NCBI GenBank assembly: GCA_016295225.1
Contig: JAEDLP010000034.1
Location: 1 to 15,910 of the forward strand
DNA length: 15,910 nucleotides
Direction: 5' to 3'
From: Oscillospiraceae bacterium
GTDB lineage: Bacteria; Bacillota; Clostridia; Oscillospirales; Oscillospiraceae
This document shows positions 1 to 6,616 of the stretch, piece by piece. Made by a program: the position numbers and the translations under genes. Below the pieces are notes generated by a model. The model had not been told where the DNA came from, did not search any database, and worked only from the letters and a program-made list of their open reading frames with translations. Position 1 is the stretch's first letter. Every line of letters begins with the position of its first letter.

Positions 1-845
1 ATATGGTCGGCGCAGTAGCAGTAGTAGCCGTTGCACCGGGAGCAGTACCGGAACTCCATCTGGGGGTCGGACACATCGGTCTTGCCGCAGACGGCGCACC
101 GGTGGAGATAGTTTTCCTTGGTCTGGGTCTTGCGGTCATGGAAATTTACCACTTTAGGTCCTCCGTAGGAGGGTCCCCGGCGAGTTTGTGCCTTCCACTG
201 GGCCTTGCGCTTCATCCCGGAGAAGAGATTACCGATATCGGAGGCGAAGAAGAGCAGATAGTTGAGGATGGCCACGATGGGGATGAGGGCCAGCGGGAAC
301 CGGCCGGCCAGCAGATACTGGATGACGGCGATGGCGAAGTAGGCCCCGTCGATCCATGCCAGCCACTTGGCCTTCACGGGGATGATGAAGAAGAGCAGGA
401 ACTGCAGGTCGGGGTACAGGGTGGCGAAGGCGAAGAACATGGACATGTTCACGTAGTACATGGACGCGCCCCCCGCCAGGAAGCCGATCAGGATGTTCAG
501 CAGCACGCCGAAGAAGTAGAAGACGGTGAACTTGTTGGCCCCCCACTCCCGCTCCAGGGCAGTGCCGATGAAGTAATAGAAGTAGAGGGTGATCGCAAAG
601 AAAAAGATGCCCTGGCTGCTGTAGGGCACAAAGATAAAGGTGACCAGACGCCAGATCTGACCGGAGAGGATGGCGGACGTGTTGAAGCTGAACAAACCCG
701 AGCCAATGGCTCCCCCACCGATGCTGAACATATCCAGCAGATAGACCAGGACGTTGCCGATGACGATATACCGCATGAGACCAGGGATGCCCAGACGGGG
801 ATGTTTGTAGCAGAAGCGATCCAGCCACTGTTGCATGGCACGCAA
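1..845 (-). CDS. Rhomboid-fold membrane protein, probably non-proteolytic, with C-terminal Cys-rich (zinc-ribbon-like) tail; partial
   Basis: The reading frame is open from the start to the window edge, so the C-terminus is missing. Numbering is from the Met at 836. Several hydrophobic segments (about 20-38, 62-93, 102-122, 126-152, 160-177, 180-198) carry the rhomboid hallmark GQIWRLVTFIFV (59-70), then a helix and ALEREWGANKF (93-103). The GxSG serine motif expected before FATLYPD is absent (the segment reads GGASMYYVNMSMFF), and I see no catalytic His helix, so proteolysis is unlikely. After a basic linker come Cys247, 250, 265, 268, 273, 275 and His278, which look like a metal-binding ribbon facing the cytosol. 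I chose the TTG at 845-843 because AAGGAGG lies 9 nt upstream of it; the in-frame ATG at 836 is 18 nt away. Membership in the rhomboid/derlin-like fold is fairly secure. The function is unknown; membrane-protein binding or quality control is only an inference. Confidence 0.8.
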   Translation of the reverse strand, partial: MRAMQQWLDRFCYKHPRLGIPGLMRYIVIGNVLVYLLDMFSIGGGAIGSGLFSFNTSAILSGQIWRLVTFIFVPYSSQGIFFFAITLYFYYFIGTALEREWGANKFTVFYFFGVLLNILIGFLAGGASMYYVNMSMFFAFATLYPDLQFLLFFIIPVKAKWLAWIDGAYFAIAVIQYLLAGRFPLALIPIVAILNYLLFFASDIGNLFSGMKRKAQWKAQTRRGPSYGGPKVVNFHDRKTQTKENYLHRCAVCGKTDVSDPQMEFRYCSRCNGYYCYCADH

Positions 846-888
846 AAGACATGACCTCCTTAAAAAACAATATATAAATGCAAGATAT

Positions 889-917
889 ATTTTACCCGCT
901 TTGGGCTGGGAAGTCTA
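889..917 (-). promoter_or_regulatory. Candidate sigma-A promoter for the leftward rhomboid-like gene
   Basis: Read on the minus strand, a -35-like TAGACT (917-912) is followed by 17 nt and a -10-like TAAAAT (894-889). Each differs from consensus at one or two positions. It lies about 45 nt upstream of the chosen TTG start, and the intervening stretch is AT-rich. This rests on pattern only; other AT-rich hexamers nearby could serve instead. Confidence 0.45.
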
Positions 918-976
918 CACTAAACTGTGAACATTTCCAATTCTTTGGATTTCCAGCGGGATGGGGAAAATTCCTC

Positions 977-1005
977 TTGCCTTTTTGTGGGAATCGCCGT
1001 ATAAT
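977..1005 (+). promoter_or_regulatory. Sigma-A promoter of the ahcY-metK riboswitch transcript
   Basis: TTGCCT (977-982), a 17-nt spacer and a perfect TATAAT (1000-1005) predict a transcription start near 1012. That is about 15 nt before the first riboswitch stem. Location, spacing and hexamer quality all fit a housekeeping promoter driving the leader and ahcY. Confidence 0.8.
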
Positions 1006-1025
1006 CTAAAAAATGAATACGAGCG

Positions 1026-1113
1026 CGTTATCAAGAGTGGGTGAGAGAGTTAGCTCCATGACCCCACACCAACCTGCCCCGTGAGGCAAGGTGGTTCCGC
1101 TAACAGCGATAAG
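1026..1113 (+). promoter_or_regulatory. SAM riboswitch (SAM-I/SAM-IV clan, compact variant) upstream of ahcY-metK
   Basis: The leader folds like an S-box aptamer. P1 pairs TTATC (1028-1032) with GATAA (1108-1112). The conserved CAAGAG follows P1. P2 pairs GTGGG (1037-1041) with CCCAC (1063-1067). P3 pairs CCTGCC (1073-1078) with GGCA-AGG (1085-1091), and its loop sequence is typical of S-boxes. GTTAGC in the P2 loop (1049-1054) is fully complementary to GCTAAC (1099-1104) between P3 and P1, giving the expected pseudoknot. There is no room for a P4 helix, and P2 is short. As I recall, this matches the SAM-I/IV variant rather than classical SAM-I. Downstream genes make SAM and recycle its product, which supports SAM as ligand. 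It should act as an OFF switch through the terminator that follows. Confidence 0.87.
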
Positions 1114-1146
1114 GGAGCGCCGCAGTCCTGCGTGCAAGGTTCCCTT
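1111..1146 (+). promoter_or_regulatory. Candidate antiterminator helix of the SAM riboswitch
   Basis: AAGGGAGC (1111-1118) can pair with GGTTCCCTT (1139-1146; one G-U pair), enclosing a small CGCA/TGCG hairpin (1121-1132). The 5' strand begins with the last two bases of aptamer stem P1. The 3' strand is the 5' arm of the terminator. Aptamer P1 plus terminator and this helix are therefore mutually exclusive, as expected for transcription control. Pairing was worked out by hand. Confidence 0.6.
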
Positions 1147-1161
1147 GGGGAGCCTTTTTTT
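1137..1161 (+). terminator. Intrinsic terminator in the ahcY leader (expression platform)
   Basis: AGGTTCCC (1137-1144) pairs with GGGAGCCT (1148-1155, one G-U pair) across a 3-nt loop and runs directly into seven T residues (1155-1161). It sits between the SAM aptamer and ahcY, so it is a regulatory attenuator rather than the end of an upstream gene; the upstream gene is divergent. Confidence 0.85.
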
Positions 1162-1207
1162 CTTGGAAAACTACCCCACTAAATTAGAAGGAAAAGGAAA
1201 CGAACCT

Positions 1208-2449
1208 ATGAGCATTGTGAAAGATATGTCCCTGGCCGAGTCCGGCCGGAGAAAGATCCAGTGGGTCCGGGATTTCATGCCCGCCCTGTCCCAGATCGAG
1301 GCCCGCTTCGAGAAGGAGCGGCCCTTTCAAGGCCTGCGGGTGGCGGTGTCCGTCCACCTGGAGGCCAAGACTGCCAACCTGGGCTATGTCCTGTCGAAAG
1401 GCGGCGCGGAGGTCTACCTGACCGGCTCCAACCCCCTGTCCACCCAGGACGACGTGGCCGCCGGCCTGGCCTCCCTGGGGGTGGAGACCTTTGGAATCTA
1501 CGGAGCCTCTGCCGAGGAGTACGAGCACCATCTCACCGAGACCCTCAAGTGTCACCCCCACATCGTCATCGACGACGGCGGCGACCTGATCGACCTGCTG
1601 GGGGGCAAGTGTAAGGAATACGCCGACTGCCTCATGGGGGGCTGCGAGGAGACCACCACTGGCATCCTCCGCCTGAAGGCCCGGGAGAAGGAGGGCATCC
1701 TGCCCTGTCCCATGATGGCCGTCAACGACGCCAAGGCCAAGCACTACTACGACAACAAGTACGGCACCGGCCAGTCCGCCTGGGACGGCATCATGCACAC
1801 CACCAACCTGGTGGTGGCCGGCAAGACCGTGGTGGTGGCCGGCTACGGCTGGTGCGGCAAGGGCGTGGCCATGCGGGCCGCCGGCATGGGGGCTAACGTG
1901 ATCGTCACCGAGATCGACCCCTTCAAGGCTCTGGACGCCACCATGAACGGCTTCCGGGTGATGACCATGGACGACGCGGCCCCCCTGGGGGACATCTTCG
2001 TCACCGTCACCGGCTGCAAGGACGTGATCACCCCCCGCCACTTTGAGAAGATGAAGGACAACGTCCTGCTGGCCAACGCCGGCCACTTCGACTGTGAGGT
2101 GGCTGTGGCTGAGCTGCGGGCCATGTCCGTGGAGCAGAAGCTCCGCCGGGAGAACATCATCGGCTACACCCTGGCCGACGGCCGCACCCTGAACGTTCTG
2201 GCCGAGGGCCGTCTGGTGAACCTGGCCGCCGGCAACGGCCACCCCGCCGAGATTATGGATATGTCCTTCGCCGTCCAGGCCCTGGCCGCTGAGTGGCTGA
2301 CCAAGCAGACCGGCCTGGAGAAGAAGGTCTACGCCATCCCCGACTCCATCGACGACGAGATCGGCCGGGCCAAGCTGGCCGCCCTGGGGCTGTCTATTGA
2401 TACCCTGACCCCCGACCAGGAAGCTTACCTGAACAGCTGGAGCGTGTAA
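1208..2449 (+). CDS. ahcY: Adenosylhomocysteinase (S-adenosylhomocysteine hydrolase), short prokaryotic type
   Basis: This 413-residue cytosolic NAD-dependent enzyme splits S-adenosylhomocysteine into homocysteine and adenosine, relieving product inhibition of methyltransferases. Visible motifs are SVHLEAKTA (48-56), IDDGGDL (121-127), CEETTTG (146-152), NDAKAKHYYDNKYG (173-186), the NAD-binding AGYGWCGKG (211-219), ANAGHFD (289-295) and GNGHPAEIMD (342-351). They cover the substrate-binding and Rossmann domains. The protein lacks the C-terminal Lys/Tyr extension of eukaryotic enzymes and resembles the thermophile/archaeal short form. Some short archaeal relatives prefer S-inosylhomocysteine, so the exact substrate is not certain. 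The start is the ATG at 1208, after AGGAAA-type Shine-Dalgarno sequence; a longer frame reaching 1091 would translate the riboswitch. The gene leads the SAM-cycle cluster behind a SAM riboswitch. Confidence 0.95.
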   Translation: MSIVKDMSLAESGRRKIQWVRDFMPALSQIEARFEKERPFQGLRVAVSVHLEAKTANLGYVLSKGGAEVYLTGSNPLSTQDDVAAGLASLGVETFGIYGASAEEYEHHLTETLKCHPHIVIDDGGDLIDLLGGKCKEYADCLMGGCEETTTGILRLKAREKEGILPCPMMAVNDAKAKHYYDNKYGTGQSAWDGIMHTTNLVVAGKTVVVAGYGWCGKGVAMRAAGMGANVIVTEIDPFKALDATMNGFRVMTMDDAAPLGDIFVTVTGCKDVITPRHFEKMKDNVLLANAGHFDCEVAVAELRAMSVEQKLRRENIIGYTLADGRTLNVLAEGRLVNLAAGNGHPAEIMDMSFAVQALAAEWLTKQTGLEKKVYAIPDSIDDEIGRAKLAALGLSIDTLTPDQEAYLNSWSV

Positions 2450-2465
2450 AACTGGTGTACCCCTT

Positions 2466-2616
2466 GGCGCTCCCTTTGGGAGAGCTGGCAGCGCGCAGCG
2501 CTGACTGAGAGGGCGGGTCACTACCGATGCGGGATCACGGGTGGTCTAGGCCCTTAACCAATTTGCCCTCTCCGCCTTCGCCCTTTGGTCTAATCCATCT
2601 CTCCCAGAGGGAGAGG
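2466..2616 (+). repeat. Nested inverted-repeat intergenic element (MITE-like or palindromic repeat) between ahcY and metK
   Basis: The outer arm CTCCCTTTGGGAGAG (2470-2484) matches the reverse complement of CTCTCCCAGAGGGAG (2599-2613) with one mismatch, and each arm is itself palindromic. The inner arm GAGAGGGC (2507-2514) is the exact complement of GCCCTCTC (2565-2572). AGCGC-GCA-GCGCT (2490-2502) is a further small hairpin. The whole makes an element of roughly 150 bp with no open gene. I recall similar GGGAGAGG / CCTTTGGGAG-rich repeats being scattered in gut Clostridia genomes; copy number cannot be tested here. It may fold in the mRNA between the two genes. Confidence 0.65.
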
Positions 2617-2679
2617 TTGGGGGCTATACGGGACACCACCCATTTCTGCACCCATATTATATTTCTGGAGGATACGACA

Positions 2680-3870
2680 ATGAGCCATCGTTTTTTTACT
2701 TCTGAGTCCGTTACAGAAGGACATCCCGATAAAATCTGCGACCAGATCTCCGACGCCGTCCTGGACGCCATTCTGGAGAAGGACCCCACCGGCCGCGTAG
2801 CCTGCGAGACCACCGCATCCACCGGCCTCATCCACATCATGGGTGAGATCAGCACCAACTGCTACGTGGATATTCCCAAGATTGCCCGTCAGGTGGTTCG
2901 GGAGATCGGCTATGACCGGGCCAAGTATGGCTTCGACTGTGACACCTGCGGCATCATCTCCAACATCGACGAGCAGAGCGCAGACATCGCCATGGGCGTG
3001 GACAAGTCTCTGGAAGCCAAGGAGGGCGGCGACACCGGCCTGGACAACGGCGCCGGCGACCAGGGCATGATGTTTGGCTACGCCTGCGACGAGACCCCTG
3101 AGCTGATGCCCCTGGCCATCTCCCTGGCCCACAAGATGGCGAAGCGGCTTACCGACGTCCGCAAGGAGGGCATGGTGGACTACCTGCGTCCCGACGGCAA
3201 GACCCAGGTCACCGTGGAGTACGACGAGAATAAGGTTCCCGTCCGGGTGGACACCGTGGTTCTCTCCACCCAGCACAGCCCCGACGTGACCCTGGATCAG
3301 ATCCGCGAGGACATGATCGAGCTGGTCATCAAGCCCACCGTTCCCGCCGGGCTCATGGACGAGAACACCAAGATTTATGTGAACCCCACCGGCCGCTTTG
3401 TCATCGGTGGCCCTCAGGGGGATACCGGCCTCACCGGCCGCAAGATTATCGTGGATACCTACGGCGGTTCCGCTCCCCACGGCGGCGGCGCCTTCTCCGG
3501 CAAGGACCCCACCAAGGTGGACCGCTCTGCCGCTTACGCTGCCCGCTGGGTGGCCAAGACCGTGGTGGCCGCCGGCCTGGCCAAGCGCTGCCAGGTCCAG
3601 CTGGCCTACGCCATCGGCGTGGCACAGCCTGTCTCCATCCTGGTGGAGACCTTCGGCACCGGTATGGTCTCTGACGACGTCTTGGAACAGGCCGTTCGTA
3701 AGACCTTCGACCTGCGTCCCACTGCTATTATCCGGGATCTGGAGCTCCAGAAGCCCATCTACCGGAAGCTGGCAGCCTACGGCCACATGGGCCGGGAGGA
3801 TCTGGGGGTCCTGTGGGAGAAGACCGACCGTGCTGAGCAGCTGAAAGCTGCCTGCGCTCCTTTTTCTTGA
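2680..3870 (+). CDS. metK: S-adenosylmethionine synthetase (methionine adenosyltransferase)
   Basis: This 396-residue cytosolic enzyme makes SAM from methionine and ATP, releasing phosphate and pyrophosphate. It is full length for the family. Signature elements are EGHPDKICDQISDA (13-26, with His15 and Asp17 for ATP and Mg), GAGDQGMMFGYACDE (124-138) and the glycine-rich P-loop-like GGGAFSGKDP (268-277) followed by KVDRSAAYAAR. The ATG at 2680 has GGAGG 8 nt upstream and begins with the expected SHRFFTSESVTEGHPDK; upstream in-frame codons lie inside the intergenic repeat. The last residues, APFS, and the stop codon are encoded by a hairpin repeat (3857-3882), so the normal C-terminus seems slightly altered there. 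The 230-nt gap to ahcY has no obvious promoter, so transcription probably continues from the riboswitch promoter. Confidence 0.97.
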   Translation: MSHRFFTSESVTEGHPDKICDQISDAVLDAILEKDPTGRVACETTASTGLIHIMGEISTNCYVDIPKIARQVVREIGYDRAKYGFDCDTCGIISNIDEQSADIAMGVDKSLEAKEGGDTGLDNGAGDQGMMFGYACDETPELMPLAISLAHKMAKRLTDVRKEGMVDYLRPDGKTQVTVEYDENKVPVRVDTVVLSTQHSPDVTLDQIREDMIELVIKPTVPAGLMDENTKIYVNPTGRFVIGGPQGDTGLTGRKIIVDTYGGSAPHGGGAFSGKDPTKVDRSAAYAARWVAKTVVAAGLAKRCQVQLAYAIGVAQPVSILVETFGTGMVSDDVLEQAVRKTFDLRPTAIIRDLELQKPIYRKLAAYGHMGREDLGVLWEKTDRAEQLKAACAPFS

Positions 3871-3882
3871 AAGAAAAAGGAG
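3857..3882 (+). repeat. Perfect 12-bp hairpin repeat overlapping the metK stop codon
   Basis: CTCCTTTTTCTT (3857-3868) and AAGAAAAAGGAG (3871-3882) are exact reverse complements separated by 2 nt. The stop TGA (3868-3870) lies at the hairpin centre. No U-tract follows, so it is not a canonical terminator for the + strand, although the 5' arm contains five Ts. From memory, this CTTTTTCTT-GA-AAGAAAAAG sequence recurs at 3' ends in Oscillospirales. It may act as an mRNA 3' stability element or weak terminator. Confidence 0.6.
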
Positions 3883-3900
3883 GCAAAAAGAACTTTGATT

Positions 3901-3952
3901 TCGCTTCCATAGCTGATGATTGCTGAAGGTTTTCGCACGGTGACGGAAGCGA
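3901..3952 (+). repeat. Weak inverted repeat in the metK-glycosyltransferase gap
   Basis: TCGCTTCC (3901-3908) and GGAAGCGA (3945-3952) are exact complements with a 36-nt loop, just upstream of the ribosome binding site of the glycosyltransferase. The rest of the 118-nt gap holds no recognisable promoter. An 8-bp stem with so long a loop could be chance. Confidence 0.3.
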
Positions 3953-3988
3953 TTGCGATTAACGAACGAACGTAAAGGAGGATTCGAC

Positions 3989-5014
3989 ATGCCGGAAATT
4001 TCGGTTATCGTGCCCGTGTACCGGGCAGAAGCCTTTTTGCGTAAATGCACCGAATCCATTTTGAGCCAGACCTTTGCAGATCTGGAACTCCTTCTGGTGG
4101 AGGACGGCTCCCCGGACAAGAGCGGCGCCCTCTGCGACACCATCGCCGGGGAGGACCCCCGGGTGCGGGTCTTCCACAAGGAGAACGGTGGGGTCAGCTC
4201 CGCCCGAAACCTGGGGATGGAGCAGGCCCGGGGGAAGTACATCGCCTTCGCCGACGCCGACGACTGGCTGCCCCCCGACGCCCTGGCTCTGATGCACGCC
4301 GCTATGGTGAAGAACGGGGCGGACACCGTGGGCGGCTCCCACAACCGGGTGGAGGTGGACGGCCGCAGCGAGCCCGAACCCGGGGCCATGCCTGCCGGGA
4401 TCTACGGCCCGGAGGAAGTCCGCGCGGGTATCATCGACCGCCTGCTGGGGGAGCGCATGGGCAAGCCCGGCGAGGTTTTGAACGGATTTATCTGGCGATT
4501 TCTGTTCTCCAAGGATATCATTTGGGAGAAGCACATCACCTTCGCCGGGGCCTATCTGGAGGACGAGCTTTTCCTCTTGGAGTACTTCTGCTATGCCAAA
4601 AAGCTGGCCATGATCGACGAGCCGGTGTACTATTATCTCCAGAACCCTGTGTCGGTCACCCGCCGGTATCTGCCCGACTATATCCACACCTTCGAGCGGT
4701 TCATGGCGGCCAAGATTGCCCTGGCGGAGAAGCACGGCCTGGGGGACAATCTGCCCCACTGGAAGGAGAACTCCAACTGGGCCGGTCTGCTTATCGCCAT
4801 CGGCAACGAGTTCGCCGCCAGTAACCCGGCTCCCCTGGCCAAGAAGCGCCGGAAGGTCAAGGAATTCTGCGCCCGGGCCGAAATGGCCGAGGCCATCCAG
4901 GCCATCCAGCCCCAGGGCCTGGGCCGCAACAAGCAGATGGTGGCCGACCTGGTGTGCAAGAAGCGTTTCTTTGTGCTCTCCATGCTTTACTGGTATAAAA
5001 ACAGAAACCATTAA
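3989..5014 (+). CDS. Family 2 (GT-A fold) glycosyltransferase, probably for surface polysaccharide
   Basis: This 341-residue protein is predicted to transfer a sugar from a nucleotide-sugar donor to a lipid-linked or polysaccharide acceptor at the cytosolic face of the membrane. The N-terminal GT-A domain shows SVIVPVYRAEAFLRKC (5-20), the nucleotide-binding VEDGSPDKSG (37-46), NGGVSSARNLG (66-76) and the metal-binding DADDW (89-93). A probable catalytic acidic patch is LEDELFLLEYF (190-200), followed by EPVYYYLQNPVSVTR, typical of EpsJ/capsule-type GT2 enzymes. No membrane span is evident; the C-terminus is basic and may bind membrane. The ATG at 3989 has AAAGGAGG 7 nt upstream. Sugar and acceptor cannot be told. 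The O-antigen ligase-like gene begins 33 nt after the stop, so the pair probably works on one glycan. Confidence 0.88.
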   Translation: MPEISVIVPVYRAEAFLRKCTESILSQTFADLELLLVEDGSPDKSGALCDTIAGEDPRVRVFHKENGGVSSARNLGMEQARGKYIAFADADDWLPPDALALMHAAMVKNGADTVGGSHNRVEVDGRSEPEPGAMPAGIYGPEEVRAGIIDRLLGERMGKPGEVLNGFIWRFLFSKDIIWEKHITFAGAYLEDELFLLEYFCYAKKLAMIDEPVYYYLQNPVSVTRRYLPDYIHTFERFMAAKIALAEKHGLGDNLPHWKENSNWAGLLIAIGNEFAASNPAPLAKKRRKVKEFCARAEMAEAIQAIQPQGLGRNKQMVADLVCKKRFFVLSMLYWYKNRNH

Positions 5015-5047
5015 CCATTCCTATCCCAAAGAAAGGAGGGATCGCCT

Positions 5048-6604
5048 GTGGAAACGGTAAACAGCAGCGTCCTCTGCCGGTTTTTTGCCCCCCTTTGGCG
5101 GAAGCTGGCGGACTGGTATGAAGACAGCCTTCTGGCCGTCGTCATCCGAGGCATTGCCGCCGGCATCAAGAACTGGTGTGCCGGCAGCGGGATCATCCGA
5201 TTTGCGGCCCGGGAAGGGGTTCTCTCCCGGTCCTGGGAGGACAGCCTCCTCTGCCGCGGCCTTACCTTCCTCCTCAATATCCCAACCAAGATCCTCCAGT
5301 GGATCTACAGCAAGGGCAAGGCCGCCTTTGACGGCAGTTTCTTTGTCCAGCTGGCCTTCAGCGCCCTGGAAAACCTGCCCCTCCTGGTGGGCTGGCTCAT
5401 GCTCCTCTTCCTGGTCATCCCCTACGAGAAGTGGAGCAACGGGTACAGCTTTGCCGGCTTCGTTCTGTGTTTTGTCCTGTCTCTCTTCGCAGGCATGCGG
5501 AAAAAGGGCTGGAAGCTGGATCTGGACGCCCTGGGTCCCTGGCTGGCGGCCTTCGGCGGGGCGGTCCTCCTGGCCTGGCCCCTGTCGGCCTACCCGGACC
5601 TGTCCTATCGCTTTTTGAAGTATTACGGGGCCTGCATCCTCTGCGTCATCGTCATTGTGAGCACCGTGGAGCGGAGAGAGCACCTGATGCGCCTGGCGGG
5701 GATCTCCTCTGTGGCCCTCATCGTCATGTCCGCGTACGGGTTTTACCAGCGGGCCAGCGGCATCGAGGTGAACCCATCCTACGTGGACGTGACCCTGGAG
5801 CTGAACAAGAACATGCCCGGCCGTGTCTTTTCCTTTTTTGAGAATCCCAACGCCTTTGGCGAGGTCCTCCTACTGCTCATCCCCGTGGCCGTTGCCCTGA
5901 TGCTGGGCAGCAAGGGCTGGGGCGGCCGGTTCCTGGGCTTCTTTGCCGCCGCCGTGGGCTGCGTGGCCATCATTATGACCTACTCCCGGGCCAGCTGGAT
6001 CGGCCTGTTCTTTGCCGCTGCCCTCTTTGTGCTGCTGTGGAACCGGAAGATCATCCCGGCCTGCATCCTTCTGGTCTTTGCGGCCATTCCGTTCCTGCCG
6101 GAGAGCATTTTCAACCGGATTCTGACCATCTTCGACTCCTCGGACAGTTCCACCAGCAGCCGCTTCCCCCTGTACTACGCTGCCGGTGAGTTCCTGACCC
6201 GGCGGCCCATCCTGGGAGCCGGTCTGGGTTCCGACGCGGTCCGGCAGGCCATCAGCGACCTGAACCTCTTCCACGGCCACGACAAGTTCGTCCACTGTCA
6301 CAACATCTACCTCCAGGTCTGGTGCGAGACCGGCCTGCTGGGTCTGATTACCTTCGTGGGGGGGATCTTCTGGACGGCCAAGAAGGGGGCCAAGGCGGTT
6401 CTGAAAGCCGCATGTGACCCTTCGGTCCGCATGATCATCCTGGGGGGGATCACCGCCCTGATGGGCACCATGCTCTGCGGCATGGCCGACTATATCTGGA
6501 ACTATCCCCGGGTCATGTTGATCTTCTGGTTCGTCTGCGCCCTGGCCCTGGCGGGCATTCGTCTGGCCGCCCGGGAGGAGTCGGAAGGACTGGACCGGCC
6601 CTAA
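5048..6604 (+). CDS. O-antigen ligase / polymerase-like (Wzy_C) polytopic membrane protein
   Basis: This 518-residue integral membrane protein has about ten or more hydrophobic segments after a roughly 95-residue amphipathic N-terminus. The family ligates or polymerises lipid-linked glycans outside the membrane. Hallmarks are FSFFENPNAFGEV (261-273), TYSRASWIGL (311-320, with the conserved Arg314), RRPILGAGLGS (385-395) and the extracytoplasmic loop ending HCHNIYLQVWCETGLLGL (416-433), where the HN-x-YLQ and ExGxxG pattern marks the Wzy_C domain. In a Gram-positive the product is likely a capsule, exopolysaccharide or wall glycan; protein O-glycosylation ligases also share this fold. The GTG start at 5048 follows AAAGGAGGG closely. 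It sits 33 nt after the GT2 gene and 12 nt before metF, implying co-transcription. The specific substrate is unknown. Confidence 0.88.
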   Translation: METVNSSVLCRFFAPLWRKLADWYEDSLLAVVIRGIAAGIKNWCAGSGIIRFAAREGVLSRSWEDSLLCRGLTFLLNIPTKILQWIYSKGKAAFDGSFFVQLAFSALENLPLLVGWLMLLFLVIPYEKWSNGYSFAGFVLCFVLSLFAGMRKKGWKLDLDALGPWLAAFGGAVLLAWPLSAYPDLSYRFLKYYGACILCVIVIVSTVERREHLMRLAGISSVALIVMSAYGFYQRASGIEVNPSYVDVTLELNKNMPGRVFSFFENPNAFGEVLLLLIPVAVALMLGSKGWGGRFLGFFAAAVGCVAIIMTYSRASWIGLFFAAALFVLLWNRKIIPACILLVFAAIPFLPESIFNRILTIFDSSDSSTSSRFPLYYAAGEFLTRRPILGAGLGSDAVRQAISDLNLFHGHDKFVHCHNIYLQVWCETGLLGLITFVGGIFWTAKKGAKAVLKAACDPSVRMIILGGITALMGTMLCGMADYIWNYPRVMLIFWFVCALALAGIRLAAREESEGLDRP

Positions 6605-6616
6605 GGAGGGAGTCCC

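Noticed and set aside
1026..1113. SAH riboswitch, because ahcY follows
   Set aside because: The CAAGAG after P1, the P3 loop and the pseudoknot fit the SAM-I/IV clan, and I cannot find the conserved core of the SAH riboswitch.
1091..1207. Upstream extension of ahcY from a GTG at 1091
   Set aside because: It would translate through the SAM riboswitch and the terminator. The ATG at 1208 has a ribosome binding site and the expected family N-terminus.
2527..2679. Upstream extension of metK into the intergenic repeat
   Set aside because: The ATG at 2680 is preceded by GGAGG with 8-nt spacing and begins with the canonical MetK N-terminus; the extension lies in the palindromic element.
3835..3868. 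Possible terminator at the metK end (GAGC/GCTC bulged stem followed by CTTTTTCTT)
   Set aside because: The stem is short with a 6-nt bulge, and the clean GCAGCT/AGCTGC hairpin is 9 nt from the T-run, so it is too weak to call.
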